From: Symsagittifera roscoffensis
Taxonomy: Eukaryota; Xenacoelomorpha; Acoela; Convolutidae
Direction: 5' to 3'
Length of the DNA stretch: 64,000 bases
Assembly (NCBI RefSeq): GCF_963678635.1
Contig: NC_087070.1
Span: 26,658,057-26,722,056 of the forward strand
Position numbers and translations under genes: made by a program. Below the pieces are notes generated by a model. That model ran no database searches. It worked only from the letters and a program-made list of their open reading frames with translations, and was not told the DNA's origin. Shown here piece by piece: positions 47,030 to 59,879 of this stretch. The first letter of the stretch is position 1. The number at the start of each line of letters is the position of its first letter.

Positions 47030-50000
47030 TTGCCTTATCACGGATTTTCCATGTTTACAATAAGCAACTTTCATTGCAGTTGCAAGTGTAAGTTTTGTTC
47101 AATCTAGTTTCAGGGGGACTTGAAAGATTTTCTCTTATATTTTTTTTGGTTTAACTGGTGTCTGCCCAAAAGTTGACAGCTCAGTACTGATTTTTTTTTG
47201 AGCTGTAAGCATATTTTATTCTAGCTTGAAGTAAGTATTTTTTATTGTAAATCAGGTGAAACTTCAAAATTTACAGATTTTTCGGCAAAATTATGTTTTA
47301 CTCGGCGCAACTTGTGCTTTTCAAAAATAGTGGATCAGCTTCCTTTGTTCCTATGCTAATTTGTAATCCAAATGCCTGGCATGATTGCCTCGAAAGATTT
47401 TCTATCAAGACGTACAAAAAAACTAAATTTTGGTAGACCTAGTTTTCTTCCTTCTTTTTCAGATTTTTTCAAGTCTTGATGTTTGTGCGGCATCGAGAGT
47501 GGTGCACATAAACCAAATCAAGATACTGCGACAACAGGCTGTAATTAAACAGTAAACAAAATTCATCAAAACTTTTAGTGAAATATTTCCAAATCAAAAA
47601 AAATTTTATTTTATTGAAAATGGTTTAAACTTAGCTTCTTAGTTTGAAAATACTGTTGCTAAACAGCTTAGCTATTATGCGTTCAACAAATCAGTTTGCC
47701 TGTTATAATTATGCTATCAACAAGACAAAAACATTTTTTGTATACTTGCTTCCTAGGTTCATTAGAATTGAAGAACCATTAAATGTTTTTCCTCAAGTTC
47801 ATTTAAAATTGCTCTTAAAACCCTGTTGGAATCAAAAAAAAATATTTTTCAAAAGTCGGAAAAAAGATTGTTTCCTGGTGAAACATAAAATGAAAAAAAA
47901 ATCATTGCAAATTTGTCTTGAAACTTTTTGATGGTGTATTAAAATTTAGGGAAAAACTGGAAAATATTCAAAAATTGAAGAAACTTTGCTATGAATTATT
48001 GATTCAAATTGAATTTCATGCAAATCTATCATTTTTCTTGAAAACAATTTATCAGTATTGTATTTACCATATTGAACAACTGTTGAAGCAGTTATGTCTC
48101 AATTAGAATGACAATGAATCAAGTTCACTCTTTTATATTCTCAATTATAAAAAACTCGAAAACAGGAAAAAGAGAAAAAACTCAATCTGTTATACTTTTG
48201 AAAAATTTTTTGAATGTACCTTAGTTAAAACTTGGAGAGAAGTTTGGCTGTTTTGGTAAACTCTTACTAAACAATCTTGTAAGATATGGAAGATTCTTCG
48301 GGAAAATTTAAAGAATCTAGAAGAATAAAAACTGGAAGAAAAAAAACTGGAAAAATAACAAGATAGTAAAAGTTTTCTAAACCATTTTTCACGATTTGCA
48401 AAAAAATGGGCGTTTTTACTTCCAAGATTCTACAAAAAACTTATGAAAAATACTATATGATTTTCTATGAAAAATCTAAAAATTCTCCAAAAGTTTTAGT
48501 GTTAAAACTCAATTGTAAAACAATTAAAAATAAGGCTAATATGATTATAGCAAAGTCAAATGAATTTTTAAAATGATGACACTGCACAATGAAATTAGAA
48601 ACAATCAATTGAATTAATGAAACTATACAGATTAATACAAACAAAAAAAAACGAAAACGAAAAGTGCCAACGCCAAAGACAAAACTTGATAAAACAGGGA
48701 ATCGCCTTTCTAATTAAATGAATTTAAAACATAGAGAGATAAAAGACAAAATAAGCTTTGTTGAAACTTTTATAAATGAAAACAACATATCTACACAAAA
48801 AAAACAACCTGCAATGCAAATTCAAAAACATACACTAAAGTCTTTAAAACGATGCTAGGCAAAATTATGAGAAATACAGGGTAAGCTTAGTCGACAATAG
48901 GAAATTTGATAACAGCAGCTGATACAAATTGCCCTCTGGTTGTAGCAAAAAATTTCAGCACAATTTAATCCATTTTTAGGAAAATTGAATTCAAAAGCCA
49001 AACGAACCAATGCATCTTTATTGATCTTCCCCATAGGCAAATCAAATCGCCTTCAATAGCTACACGCAATTTCATCAAAGTTATAATACCTATTTTTTTA
49101 TATATGCCTGTTTCTAACAACCTAACCAGAATTAATTATTAATCCAGATAGTTATGCCTGAAAAACTAATATACTATGTGCACAGTTTCTTAGCAAGCTT
49201 TAGTTTTGACTCTTATTTTGCCAATTTTTCCCAATACTATAAGCCATAATTTTTTGCTATTTTTGACGACTTGTTTAAATGTATGTTTAAGACTTTGCTA
49301 AGAACATTTTCTATGAAAATAAACTTTGTATGGTGTTATTAATGGTTGTTCGGAGAAGCTTGGATATGTGTTTGCTCATTAACTTGCTGTGAATTTTTGT
49401 AGAAAAAAAAAGAAACGTTTGTTGGATAGTTTTTTGAAAAGAATTTTAGTAGAGTTTTTAAGATCTGTTCAAGATTGCACAAAAAAAATTAAATTGCTCT
49501 GTTGAGCTAACGGAGCCATCGTACACGTTTCTCAGGATGTATTCATGTACTTTGGATGCTTGGGTAGTTTGGAAAAAGCCGGAAGTCTCTTTTCTATCAA
49601 GTTTCTATAAAGTTTCTTTGCTATCTTTGATAACTCTTCAAAACTCTTCAAGATCTTGATCTTGTCAAGACTTTCAGGATGAGTTGATCTGGTAAAAAAG
49701 CTGCTTCGTTGAAAAAAAAATTAAACGAGGGTTCAATAATTTGTTTTTATTTACGTTGTTCAGCTCGACAACTTTGTTCAGCTTTTGATGTTTGACTGTT
49801 TTTAATTAGGCTCAATCAGGGCTCTGCTCTACTGGCAACTTTGCATATTGGAGTGCTCTCAAGTGGCAGTAAAATTTAAAGCTTGTTTAGTATGGCTGAT
49901 AGAAATATATGCAATTTGTAACGTCACTTGAAAGTAAATTTGTTACGAACTTATTTCAGTTTGAGCCAAAAACTTTTCATTTTATTAACAAAAACTTTAT

Positions 50001-50680
50001 TTGCAGAACCAAAAAAAAAACATTTATTTTCACCTCAGCTTTTTTAATGGCCCGATAGGGTCATCAATCAAAAACAGTTTTGGATGGCACTTTCTTAATA
50101 AGCAGTGGGAAGTCTGCAAATATATGACTCGGAATATATTTCAGCGGCTGCCAGAAACGTGAATGAACAGAGATCTGGAGTAAGGGATTAAGTTTCGTTT
50201 AATATATGCATATTGTTTCGAAGAACGGATAACTATAGGTCACCTTTCTCGTAACAAGATCAATTGAGCAATCCCTCTGAAGCCCCTTTGCTCGTGTGAA
50301 AAAGTAGCTTAATAAGTGCTCACAACCAAATTAAAATAATTACAGTGTGAGAAACCATGCACCAGATCGGAAAACTAATATGGAAAAGCAAATTTCAAAT
50401 TATCAAAGCTGAAATTTAGTTTTATAGTGAACAAATGTAGCCTATATAGTTTCTTATTAGGCCGGTTTTTTTCAATCTTATTACGGAGCCAGTTTTGGTT
50501 TATAGATTTTATGTTAGAGTACAAAACCTTCTTGGTAAATTGTTTTCCTCTAAGCACTGATCATCCAATTAAAAATTCATAAATAAGTTTGATTTTTTTT
50601 GCATTTTTTTCCAACTTTTTTTCTCGAAACTTCAGTCAGCCAATTTGAAAAACAAACTTCAGGCGGCAAATTGAGATAGG
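47030..50680. other. Long AT-rich stretch without identified features
   Basis: Frames up to 95 codons (47644-47931) are lysine/leucine/phenylalanine-rich and look like random AT-rich translation. No repeats from elsewhere in the window recognised here. Confidence 0.4.
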
Positions 50681-50684
50681 GTGG

Positions 50685-51005
50685 ATGGTAGCTCAACTGG
50701 TTTTCGTAATATATGAAGAAATATGGAGAAAATTTTGGTTGGTTGAAAATAAAATTTGGGGCAAGGTGGAAGAAAAAATAAGAAAATTTATAGTAAAAAA
50801 TTTGACAAAGACTAATTTTTTGTACCCAAAGAACTTGATTTTTGGTTATCGTGAAACAAGAAGCTTAGAACTTCGGAACAAAGAGTAAGTTTTAATTAAA
50901 AGTTCAGTCTTGAATCGTTTTTCTTTCTTTCAGGCTTCTCAGTCATCTGGTCAGTCTGGCAACACTGCATCACACACAGGTGCCTTCAAAGACTAATGAA
51001 GATTA
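50685..51005 (+). CDS. Weak candidate for a two-exon 3' gene end
   Basis: A 67-codon frame from ATG 50685 ends beside a consensus donor (GTAAGT at 50884). About 50 bases later a strong acceptor (TTTCTTTCTTTCAG, ending near 50935) precedes a less AT-rich segment. Splicing these would continue the frame for about 25 codons to a TAG near 51005, and an AATAAA-like AAATAAA follows at about 51022. Against it: the first exon is low in complexity, the join is in a frame less protein-like than the alternative, and no family is recognised. It may be chance. Confidence 0.2.
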
Positions 51006-51029
51006 GATTCATGGCGTTTTGTAAATAAA

Positions 51030-51880
51030 AACTGAAATTCGATCATCGCATCTCCATGGTCTGCCATCTATCACATGGGTTGATCTCCCACTGGAAAAAT
51101 GCGCAAAACAACAGAAAAACGATCATCACCATATATGAAATACCAAAATTTCATCATCAATAGAACCATCATATATTGGTCGTAATTTAGTATTGGTTTT
51201 GCGCTTAAACAAACAACAATTTTAGCGATGAGTTATCGCCGATTTTGACAATTCAAAATCATGAAGATCGGCCCTAACAAGATGGCTCAAACCTATACTT
51301 TACATATCTAAAATTTTCAGATTTTTCTCTGATTGATTACTGAGCTACCCAAATCTTTTAAACTTATACAAGAGTCAAGGAAGAAAAAATTTTTATGTGG
51401 TGTCTTTTGTATTCAATTTAGTTATTATTAATCAGGCGAACCAATACTAAATTACCATGAGAGCTAAAAATGTTTATCATCACTAATCAATTCAACTTTC
51501 AAAATATCCTAATTTAAAAAAAAAATTTGCTTGCTCTTTGTTAGTATTTAGCTGTTTTGGTCTATTTTAGCTAAACTTAGGAAATTGAATGCAATATGCT
51601 TTAATAGGTTCTTCTTCCTAAAAATTGAGCTCGAGCAGTGCTTTTTTGAAGATTTGGTCTAATTCAGCTCAACACTTAGAAATTGGGGAATAAAAATTGA
51701 TCCCGATTTGCCTAAAAACTGGGCCTACTCACCTCGTTTTTCCGAAAAAAGGCTCATTCAGTAACATGCAGGATAATAGAGACCAGATTGGGGACCAATT
51801 TCAACCGGGTGTGTGTAATATCCAAGTATTTGGATATTTATTAATCAGAATTAGCGGAACTCTGCATGCAGCAGTATTTA
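51030..51880. other. AT-rich stretch without identified features
   Basis: No gene, RNA or repeat supported. Confidence 0.4.
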
Positions 51881-51884
51881 GCAG

Positions 51885-53205
51885 AAATTGGATTATCAGA
51901 AAAAATTAAAGGGCAGAGAGACAGCAAAACTTGATAATCTTGATATTCAGCAAAACAATTTTTCGTGCTAGAGAGAAAATGCTAAGCAGTTCAGTTTTTC
52001 GCCTAAACCAATCAAATTACTTTAAAACTAATGAAAAGTCGCTCAAAAGTACCCCAAATTGCATCAAAATACAATTGGCAGCAAACACAGAAAAGTTTCT
52101 GAAAAGCTGCAGTGTTTAGGCTATAAAACTACCGAACTCAACAAGGCCTGCATCAGAATAAGTAATAATTTATGTTGTGAGTTCAACCCGGTGCTACATC
52201 AAAGCAAAAATCATGATCAGAGATCCCTGATTATTTGAAAAAAGTGACGTCATCTGGTATTTTTTTAAATACATTCTTCTATCGTAAAGCCGTCTTGAAA
52301 ACTTTGAGCCTACAAAATTACCAGTTGTTGTAAGCTGAAAGCTTAAACAAAAAACTTGTCCCATGCTTTCGAAACACTTGAAAGTTAAAATTCATTCAGT
52401 TTGGTCTGGATCAATTTGTTCATCATTTCTGTTTTAACTACATTTGCGATAAGTTAGGGTATTGCATCCGAGAGCTAGATCTTTTTGCCTGTCAATATAT
52501 TTGTTCCCAGAATTGTCAATTTAAAAAATTGCCTTTTGTACGTTCCTGCTAATGTACATATACATAATTCATGTATACGTTTTAAGGATTCGTGATAAGT
52601 TTGATAAGTTTGTAAGTGGTCCATGCACGTCTTGTGTTGGTTTTTTAAGAGAACAGAGAGACAGTAGAAATAACTGTTCCGAGAATCTCTTAAGAAATAT
52701 TAGTTTTTTAATACAAATGCAAATTTTTTCAGGAATTGAGAACCAATTTTTCGTTCTAAAAAGAAATTGCTATGAAGCTTAGTTTGTTGGCCAGAACAGT
52801 TCAATTTACTCATTACCTTCAAGTGTCTGCGGCGAAGAAATATAGACAGAAAGAGCAGAAAGGTTTCTGAAAAGCCGCAGTAGTTCAACTATAAAGTAAT
52901 TAGATTCCACCAGGCCTGCCTCAGAATAGGTGATGATAAATGTTGTGAGTTCAGCTCATTGCGGCAGCCAATCACAAATCATAAACAGGTATCCGTAATG
53001 ATTTGAAAAGTTTGACTACATCTGTTATGATTATAAATACATTCTTCTATCGTAAAGCCATCTTGAAAACATTAAGCCTGCAAAATTACCAGTTTTTCTA
53101 AGCTAAAAATGTAAACCTAAAATTGCCTCCCATTCTTTTGAAGCCTTTGAAAATTAAAATTCATTTTGTTTGGTCTGGAGCATTTGTCCTGCGCTTCGTT
53201 CATTT
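51885..53205 (+). repeat. Diverged tandem duplication, offset about 760-790 bp
   Basis: Collinear anchors: CAGAGAGACAG at 51915 and 52653; AAAGTTTCTGAAAAGCTGCAG (one base over in the second copy) near 52091 and 52859; ACATTCTTCTATCGTAAAGCC at 52271 and 53039; AAAATTCATT followed by TTTGGTCTGGA near 52388 and 53156. No coding content apparent. Confidence 0.85.
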
Positions 53206-53636
53206 AGACTGTTCCAATTGATTGAACGGTTTTCTTTAGGACTAGGTTTTTTATCCTGATTGATATCATCACTGCTATTTTACAAACATTTCTTTAAATT
53301 TAAACGAGGCAGTGATTTGATACATCCACAGTGGTAAAATGACATTGAAAAGCGAGATCACTGTCACTTTTAGCTGTGTTGTTAGCTGATTGTTAAGTGT
53401 GTTTTGTGTGTTAGTTATTGTATCTTGCGGATTTTTGACACTATTGTAAACTAAATCTTTGAGCGGAATCAATAACAACTCAATACTGGGCAGACTCAGC
53501 GTTAAACTTTTGCTGAATCGTTCATAGAAGCTCTAAGAGACTAAAAACTTGTTTTCGAAAATTTCTTTTTTTGGAACTTGTGCACTGTCGTCAAAAACTT
53601 TAGCGGAGCTTTGAGTCAAGGCGAAGCGAATCCTCT

Positions 53637-55740
53637 GTGAGTAGTAACTCTGAAGTTCCTCTTAGTAAGGCAACGGTTGAAGTTCGCTGTGATCTTGTAG
53701 TGAGTGAGCGGAATGAAGATAAGAAGCAAAAAAAACAATCTAGTGATGAAGGGCAAAACACCGAGGCCCGGCCCGAGCCCTTCAACAAAAGGGAAAAAAA
53801 GTTAACCCGACCCGACCGCCACCATCCTGACGATCTAGAGGTATCCAGCGATTACTCCGATCGTGGAAGGAGAGTTGAAGGAACTAGGAAGCGATCCGAG
53901 GCCACTGTAGGGATGAACTGCTGCTCAAGGGAACGTCTAGGTTGGAGACCAAGAGCAATAGTCGGAGAACGGAACAATCCTCTCTAGCCAAACAGAGTAA
54001 GAACACGATGATGTCGAGCATAAATCCCAAGGAAGAACAGTCATTTTTGCAAGCGAAAAAGAGTTCTAGGACTTTATATGATGAACGTATGACATCGCTC
54101 CGAACTAGTGGATTGCTTTCTGCCTTTGACCATCTGGGGCCAATGCACTCGGAAACGGATTTCACTCCTAGACCGAAGCAGGAGAAGAACAAGAAAGCGA
54201 TGTCCACCTCACCATCAGTAACGGTGTCGAATATGATAACGATGGGAACGTCCTCGAAAGTTGATAGGGTAAAGATTTCAATGGGCATGCAGAGAGGCGG
54301 GACAATCCTCGAGCTTTAGCCTGCAAGCTCAATTAACGTCGTCTTCTCTAGGTCTGAGCCCACTGTTGGACTTTGCCAGTGATGTGAAAGGCATGTTTGC
54401 CGATGTGATGACATTTCTTGAAGAACTGCGGAAAGATATGACAAAACGAATCGAACGAGTAGAGGAGAGGGCTCAACAGGGCCATGAGAGGCTAAGAGAA
54501 GAGCTTGCAGACGCGAAATCTCTGGCCCAATGTGATCAAGTCCAGCTGGTTCAGAACACCGATAGTGCCTTGCCGAACCTGAAGACCACTGGCAAGCACC
54601 ACTGAACAATAATGACAGCACCGATGCTCAAATGAGTACTAACTCGGAGAGTAGATTAGATCTGACGCTCATGTTGATCTTATGAAGCGGAAGCTTTTAA
54701 GCAGCAAGAATCAAAAAACTGCTAAGCTCCGAGGGAGAATTCGTGTCAGCCAACTGACGGGATTGGAGCCCCCAGACATACAAGGGCTCCCCGAGATCGA
54801 GAAGAAGTTTTGAGTCTAACTACAGGGAGAGACCCAGGGCAGCCCCGTTGAGGCCAGGTTGGACAGATCCAGTCCCGCCAGAGACAGAAGCCCCATCGGG
54901 GGCACTTTTATCCACAATGCCCTAAGTCAGATCGGTTCCAGATTTGACCATTGTCTCACATGACACTACAAAGTATGCATCAATGTTTGAGCCACTTAAC
55001 AGATCCCTTGAAACGTTCAGCACTAAATTCGAAGTTTACCGTGAGAGGAGACAGTTCAAGTAAAACACACAAAAAATGAAGTCGAACAAGGATGAGTCCG
55101 ATGGCTGCATTGATATCTGGATAGAAGTGATGAGGTTACATTTTGCAGAAGCAAGAATAAAGCACACTCACGAGCACACGGCTCTGAACTGTGTTATGGC
55201 GAAATGAACAAAACAATGTGACAGTGCTGGTAAGGTCTTCGATATTTTGTTGAATCGTTCCTGCTCGGGAGTGCAGGAGAATTGGGAGAAGGTGAAGTTT
55301 GAAAAGGAGCGCCAATAAGATGATGAGTCCATTGACAAATTTTTAGAATGACCTCAAGCTGCTGAGGAGGAGGGCTAAATCTGATAAAAGAATCCTAGAA
55401 CACAACCTAGCCAATTCCTCGAAGTTCATAGATGGGGTAAGAATTGACGAATTGAAAAACCATGTTGGCGAAATTCTGGTCATAAAGCCTAGGGCGTAGA
55501 ATCGCGACAGCAATTACGGCAATTATAGTGGAATGAATACCGGAACGGGCTCCAGTTGGCTTAAGTCTCATCGTGATGACATGGACAAGAGGAGGTCACG
55601 CGCGATTTGTGGTTCGCTGAACCATCACGTGTCAGCCTGTTCCACTCAAATACAAAGCATGGAGGTGATCGGTTACCCTCATGACGATGTGTACGCAACG
55701 GATGAGGACCACGAGGAATAATGAAGGCTTATAGTGGAAT
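53637..55740 (+). pseudogene. gag of the second LTR element, decayed
   Basis: The sequence turns distinctly GC-richer. The N-terminal frame 53637-53987 is charged (Lys/Glu/Arg), continues shifted at 53942-54319, and then a coiled-coil-like segment (54366-54605: MFADVMTFLEELRKDM, RIERVEERAQQ) follows. A capsid-like region at about 54960-55500 contains ESDGCIDIWIEVMRLHF and DESIDKFL. A zinc-knuckle remnant lies at 55590-55640 (ICGSLNHHVSAC, first cysteine lost) and a second near 55787-55835 (C-x2-Y-x4-Y-x4-C, two ligands lost). The arrangement matches a Gypsy-type Gag with two CCHC knuckles. Many frameshifts and stops. The 5' LTR and primer-binding site were not found. Confidence 0.75.
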
Positions 55741-56550
55741 AATGAAGGCTTATGAGATGGCTTACAATGAATTATGGACCAAGATGTTTCTTTTATAACC
55801 TAAAAGGGTATTTTAAATCAGACTGCACTCAGTTTTGGGATGCAGAAGCAGACCCGAATCACCCCGCCTTGAAGAGGCGCTTTTTGGGATGAAGGCTAGT
55901 CGAGCACACTCAATGAACGAAGCTGAATCGCGAAAAAAGGTGAAGACCTTGCCAGATAAGGTGATTGCCTCAAAACTGGAGGGCATCACGGCTAATACTC
56001 TTGAGCTGAATTAGGGCCTAGCCCTAAAAACCGCATTAAAGAAGGTTCAACAAGAGTTAGAGACGAAAGAAGTTGAACAATCGGTGGGGTCTGAACTGGA
56101 AAATACGGAGTAGCGCGAGAAACGGGGTGCCTTGGAGAAAATCATGAAATCAGAAGAAAAGGAGAGACCCGAGATCCGAGGTATGAAATTGAATGTGACC
56201 TCTGACGAGAGAGGGAAGCAAGATAATGTCTGTCATATCGGTTGCCGGTCATCAGGTTGAGAGAAACTTGAGCGAGCCATCCGAAATTACCCTGCACCAC
56301 CTGTAATTTTACGCAGATTGCTTGCGGTAGAGAGATCTGAAGTTGGGATTCAGAGCCGTGAGAGCGCTACTCACAACAGTTGGGTCGAAGCTGATGAGGG
56401 TAGATGGACATTATGTGGAGGTCTATGACCCATACCCAATTCTGATGAATGTGGATTGCTTAAACATCTATACGAAGCCTCACGTGACGAATGCAAGGGA
56501 TCAAGTAGGCCGGATCTACATCGGACAAGAGAAGATCAAAATACGACGAA
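55741..56550 (+). pseudogene. Gag-protease linker of the second LTR element
   Basis: Broken frames with charged sequence (for example the 56343-56570 frame with GRIYIGQEKIKIRRI) connect the zinc-knuckle remnants to the protease. Collinear and similar in composition to the flanking gag and pro, so part of the same polyprotein. No catalytic motif. Confidence 0.6.
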
Positions 56551-57024
56551 TTGCACAATGCCTTGCTTGAGCAGGATGCAGTCCACATTGGTTGCGAAGC
56601 TGATCTGGCAGCACACGTGCTGGACGTACAGAGCAAGCAACTTTCCGTAAGAGGATTAATCGACACCGGCGCGTTGGTCAGTGTTATACCCATCAGCATG
56701 TGGACCAACATGGGCTTTGAAAGGCCGGACTTGATACAGACTAACATCAGGCTGGCTACGGCCAACCAGTGTGCAAATTCTGTGGCCGGAAGGACACCCA
56801 TCATCTCGCTGCAACTGGGAGGAAGGTATCTCTGGATGAGCTTTCTGAATTTCGAGAATCTGGACATTTCCGACCAATTCATCTTAGGACGCGATTTTGT
56901 GCGATGTTTTGAAGTCACAATTGGCATCAACGAGGGGTTGATACAAATCAAGGACCCAGAGAGGAAGTATGAAAAGGAACATGCTAAGAAGATCTCGATA
57001 AATCAAGCAAAGATGCCTAGATAA
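56551..57024 (+). pseudogene. Retropepsin-like aspartic protease of the second LTR element
   Basis: An open frame of 157 codons holds the protease signature LIDTGALVSVIP near 56660-56695 (the DTG active site is intact) and the second-half motif FILGRDFV near 56880-56900. In Gypsy-like elements this domain processes the Gag-Pol polyprotein and acts as a dimer in the particle. Of all retroviral-type domains in the window this is the best preserved, although upstream and downstream frames are broken. The start chosen is the first ATG in the frame; the natural protein would be a polyprotein segment. Confidence 0.85.
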
Positions 57025-57593
57025 AAGTTAGGTTGAAACCGAATCAAGCTGTAGTGGCAGCAACTAGGATGAGGAACTTAGTTGAACTTGTTGACAAAAG
57101 TTAAGTATGTCTGGTCCTCAACCCAAACAGTAAGAGTTCATCTAATTTAGGAAGAATTTTCTCACTAATTCAGAACGGACTATGTGTGAGTGTGTTGTTG
57201 AACACACAGGCAACATCGGTGACAATATAACGTGGATAAAAGCTTAGCTAAGCTTGCCTCTCAACACAAAATATCAGAATATGGCAAATTCGAAGAGGTT
57301 TAAAGTGACTGAGTGTCCATTACATGCCAATAAAAAATTTATATTGAAAAGAATAGATGAATAGATTTCTTTTAAAAAAGAGTTTTCTATGAAATCAGAG
57401 AAAGAAGATGGGCTGTCTAGTTGTGCGGACTTACCTGAGAGACCGGCAGACTCAGAGTTAGCAGTAAAAAAACCGATCCCACCTGAGATAGAGCACCTTA
57501 AAGGCAAAATATTGGATTAGGGACTAGAATCCCTTAGGAAAGAGTTGAATCGGAACGCAGACGTTTTTTTTCGAAACACAAAGCCGAGATAGC
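57025..57593 (+). pseudogene. Protease-RT spacer of the second LTR element
   Basis: Frames are short and interrupted, with ERPADSELAVKKPIPPEIEHL-type sequence near 57440-57500 leading towards RT. Continuity with both flanks argues for the same pol polyprotein. No motif of known activity. Confidence 0.55.
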
Positions 57594-58800
57594 TTGTGCA
57601 ATTTTGTGGAACATGAGATAGAGTTAGAGAGGGCCACGGTAGCTCACAGAGAAGGAGTTATGAGAATGACCCCACGCAAGTCAGGAGCATGTAGGAAAGA
57701 AATTGAGATGTTAATGGATTATGATATAATTGAGCCATCAAAGCACCCGTGGGCCTGTGGCGTGATCATGGCTAAGAAGAAAGGGGGTGACTTAGATTTT
57801 GTTGCAATTTCCGCTATTTGAACGCAGTAATAATAAAAAATGTATACCCGATCCCTCGCATCGATGAAGTCTCTTGGAGTTGGGAGACGCAAAATTCTTG
57901 ATGACGTCGGATTTGGGCTCTGCGTTCTGGCAAAGGAAAAAGGACTGAGAAAAAACTGCCTTTGCGTGTGAGCTGGGACTGTTCCAGTAAAAAAGCCATT
58001 TGGGCAATTCAATGCGACAGCTACATTTCAACGGCTGATGGCCCAGGTACTCACGAAAGTAACAAAAAAGTATTGAAACCTCATGACGTGCTATGTTGAT
58101 GACGTCGTGATCGCATGACCGAACCTGGAAGATCTCATAGATAGGCTAGATGAAGTCTTCACTTGCATGAATCAAGTCGGCGCAAAAAGTATGCCGTACA
58201 AGTGCGAGATCCTGAGGGGCTCATTAAAGTATCTAGGTCGCCTTGTAGACAAGCACGGAATCAGACCAGACTCTGAAGCGTTTGAAGCAGTGCTGACGTC
58301 GAAAGCTACGAGACGGACACACAATTAATGAGCATTCTTGGCTTCACTAATTACTATCGAGAATTCATCAAAGGGTATGCCGACAAGATATACCCTGTAC
58401 TGCAATTGATGCGGATTAAGGGCAAAAGTTCAGCTGGACTGATGAGGCTCAAGTCTATTTTGAGAATAACAAACTCGAGCTTTGTGAGGCTCCGGTCATC
58501 GGCATAACGACCGAAAAACAAATGTTGGTGCTGGACACGGTCAGGTAAAAAAGAATGGAGTGAGAGAAACCTTCTCCGGCCCATAGCTTTTAGGAGTAAA
58601 GTTCTAAGCAACACCGAGATGTTCCGAGTAATTACTTTTGTGCTCCCTTTAAATTGCGCGTAGACAATCGAGCTCTCCCTGGGCAGAAAATTTATTCCAT
58701 GGATCAGAGCTTTATCGGTCGCTGGAAAGTATGCTTGGATGGCTATCACATGAGTATAGAGCACCAAATCCGTGTCAAACACCAAAATGACCGCTTATGA
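57594..58800 (+). pseudogene. Reverse transcriptase and RNase H of the second LTR element, decayed
   Basis: Visible in order: EIEMLMDYDIIEPSKHPWA and MAKKKGGDLDF (57700-57800, Gypsy RT start, normally followed by R-F-C-D-Y-R), NVYPIPRIDE near 57840, the catalytic CYVDDVVIA near 58090 (YXDD intact, then a stop), a YLGRLVDKHG segment near 58230, and the connection GFTNYYREFIKGYADKIYP near 58338-58395. An RNase H remnant at 58650-58790 reads LRVDNRAL then RWKVCLDGYHMSIEHQ. At least six frame breaks. Clearly Ty3/Gypsy-type and inactive. Confidence 0.85.
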
Positions 58801-58867
58801 GCAATTTGAAGAGAATCAAGCTAACCAGGCAAAAGCTATGGATGGTTTTTTTTGAACAAAGACAACT

Positions 58868-59635
58868 ATGACAATCTATCCCATACGAGGACAACTCAAA
58901 TTTCCCGCTGAACGAGCCGCCGATATGAAGTTGTTGACAAAAGTTGATTCGACTGCATTGGACTTCTTAGTGCGCTCCGACTTGGTGCAACATAATATTA
59001 CCAGGCTAGACATCAATAGCATGGCGCTGCTGAACAAAAAGGTGAGCCTGGCACTGGACGTCATGCGGAATTTTCGCAATCAACTTGATAGGAAACTTGA
59101 AAGGCAGGATCATGATTGGATGGAGATCATGCGGAGACTGACCATCACGGAGAAAACAGACACAAGGCCGATAGCAATTCGGAGTCGGGATGTTGAATGG
59201 GATTGCCAGCCAATAGTAAACCAACTGGTGAACTCGATACCGATGGATGTCCTGTTGAGAACATCAAATGTTGAACATCAAGAACTGACCAGCACTGAGC
59301 CCACTCAAGGAGTCAGCGTCACTCTGAAATCCAGAGTTGCAAGGAGGTTTCAGTTCGTTGATGCAAAAGAGGAGTCTAAGCCATGCTCGGACTGTTCGTC
59401 CGGAAAAGAGACCTTGTCCGGAGAGTCGGGTTCCATCATGCCCGAGCAGGATAATTTGTCAGGGGAGCCAATGCCAGAGCGACATAGGGCAGAATTTTGT
59501 CCGGGTAGTCAAAAAACATGGATAATAAGTCTGAAGGAGACGGTGCAGACTCCATCAGATCGATTGACGGTTCTGAGTCTCAAAACTGAGGGAACGTGTC
59601 TGAAGCGACTTCCATTTCGGACGCATCAAAAATAG
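58868..59635 (+). pseudogene. Pol C-terminal region of the second LTR element
   Basis: The longest uninterrupted frame in the window (255 codons, ATG 58868). The N-terminal half is helical and charged; the C-terminal half is rich in Glu, Ser, Gly and Cys. It follows the RNase H remnant, where integrase would be expected, but I see no HHCC pair, no D-D-E pattern and no chromodomain. It may be a linker preceding a lost integrase, or a distinct C-terminal domain. It is collinear with pol and shares its higher GC content. Element sequence continues, broken, to about 59879. Confidence 0.5.
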
Positions 59636-59879
59636 CTATTGTTTCCTTACTAGTGGAATGGAAACAGCGCGGGTTGGATAGAAAGGGGCAGAGACAGATA
59701 TACCTCTGAACAGACAGATATACGAGGAAAGCACTGTAGTCGATCATGCCGCAGACGATCTTGAGTATGTAGCAGTGTCGATGCGTCCGGCTAGAACAAT
59801 TCCGCCTGCTACGGCCATTCTGAACCGTAACAATCTGAAACCCTTGGAAAAAATCAAACCTTGTAAACTTACAAACTTT

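Noticed and set aside
53884-54288. Minus-strand 134-codon frame in the second LTR element
   Set aside because: Antisense shadow of the charged gag sequence on the plus strand.
56460-56951. Minus-strand 163-codon frame
   Set aside because: Antisense to the protease frame, which has clear DTG and ILGRDF motifs.
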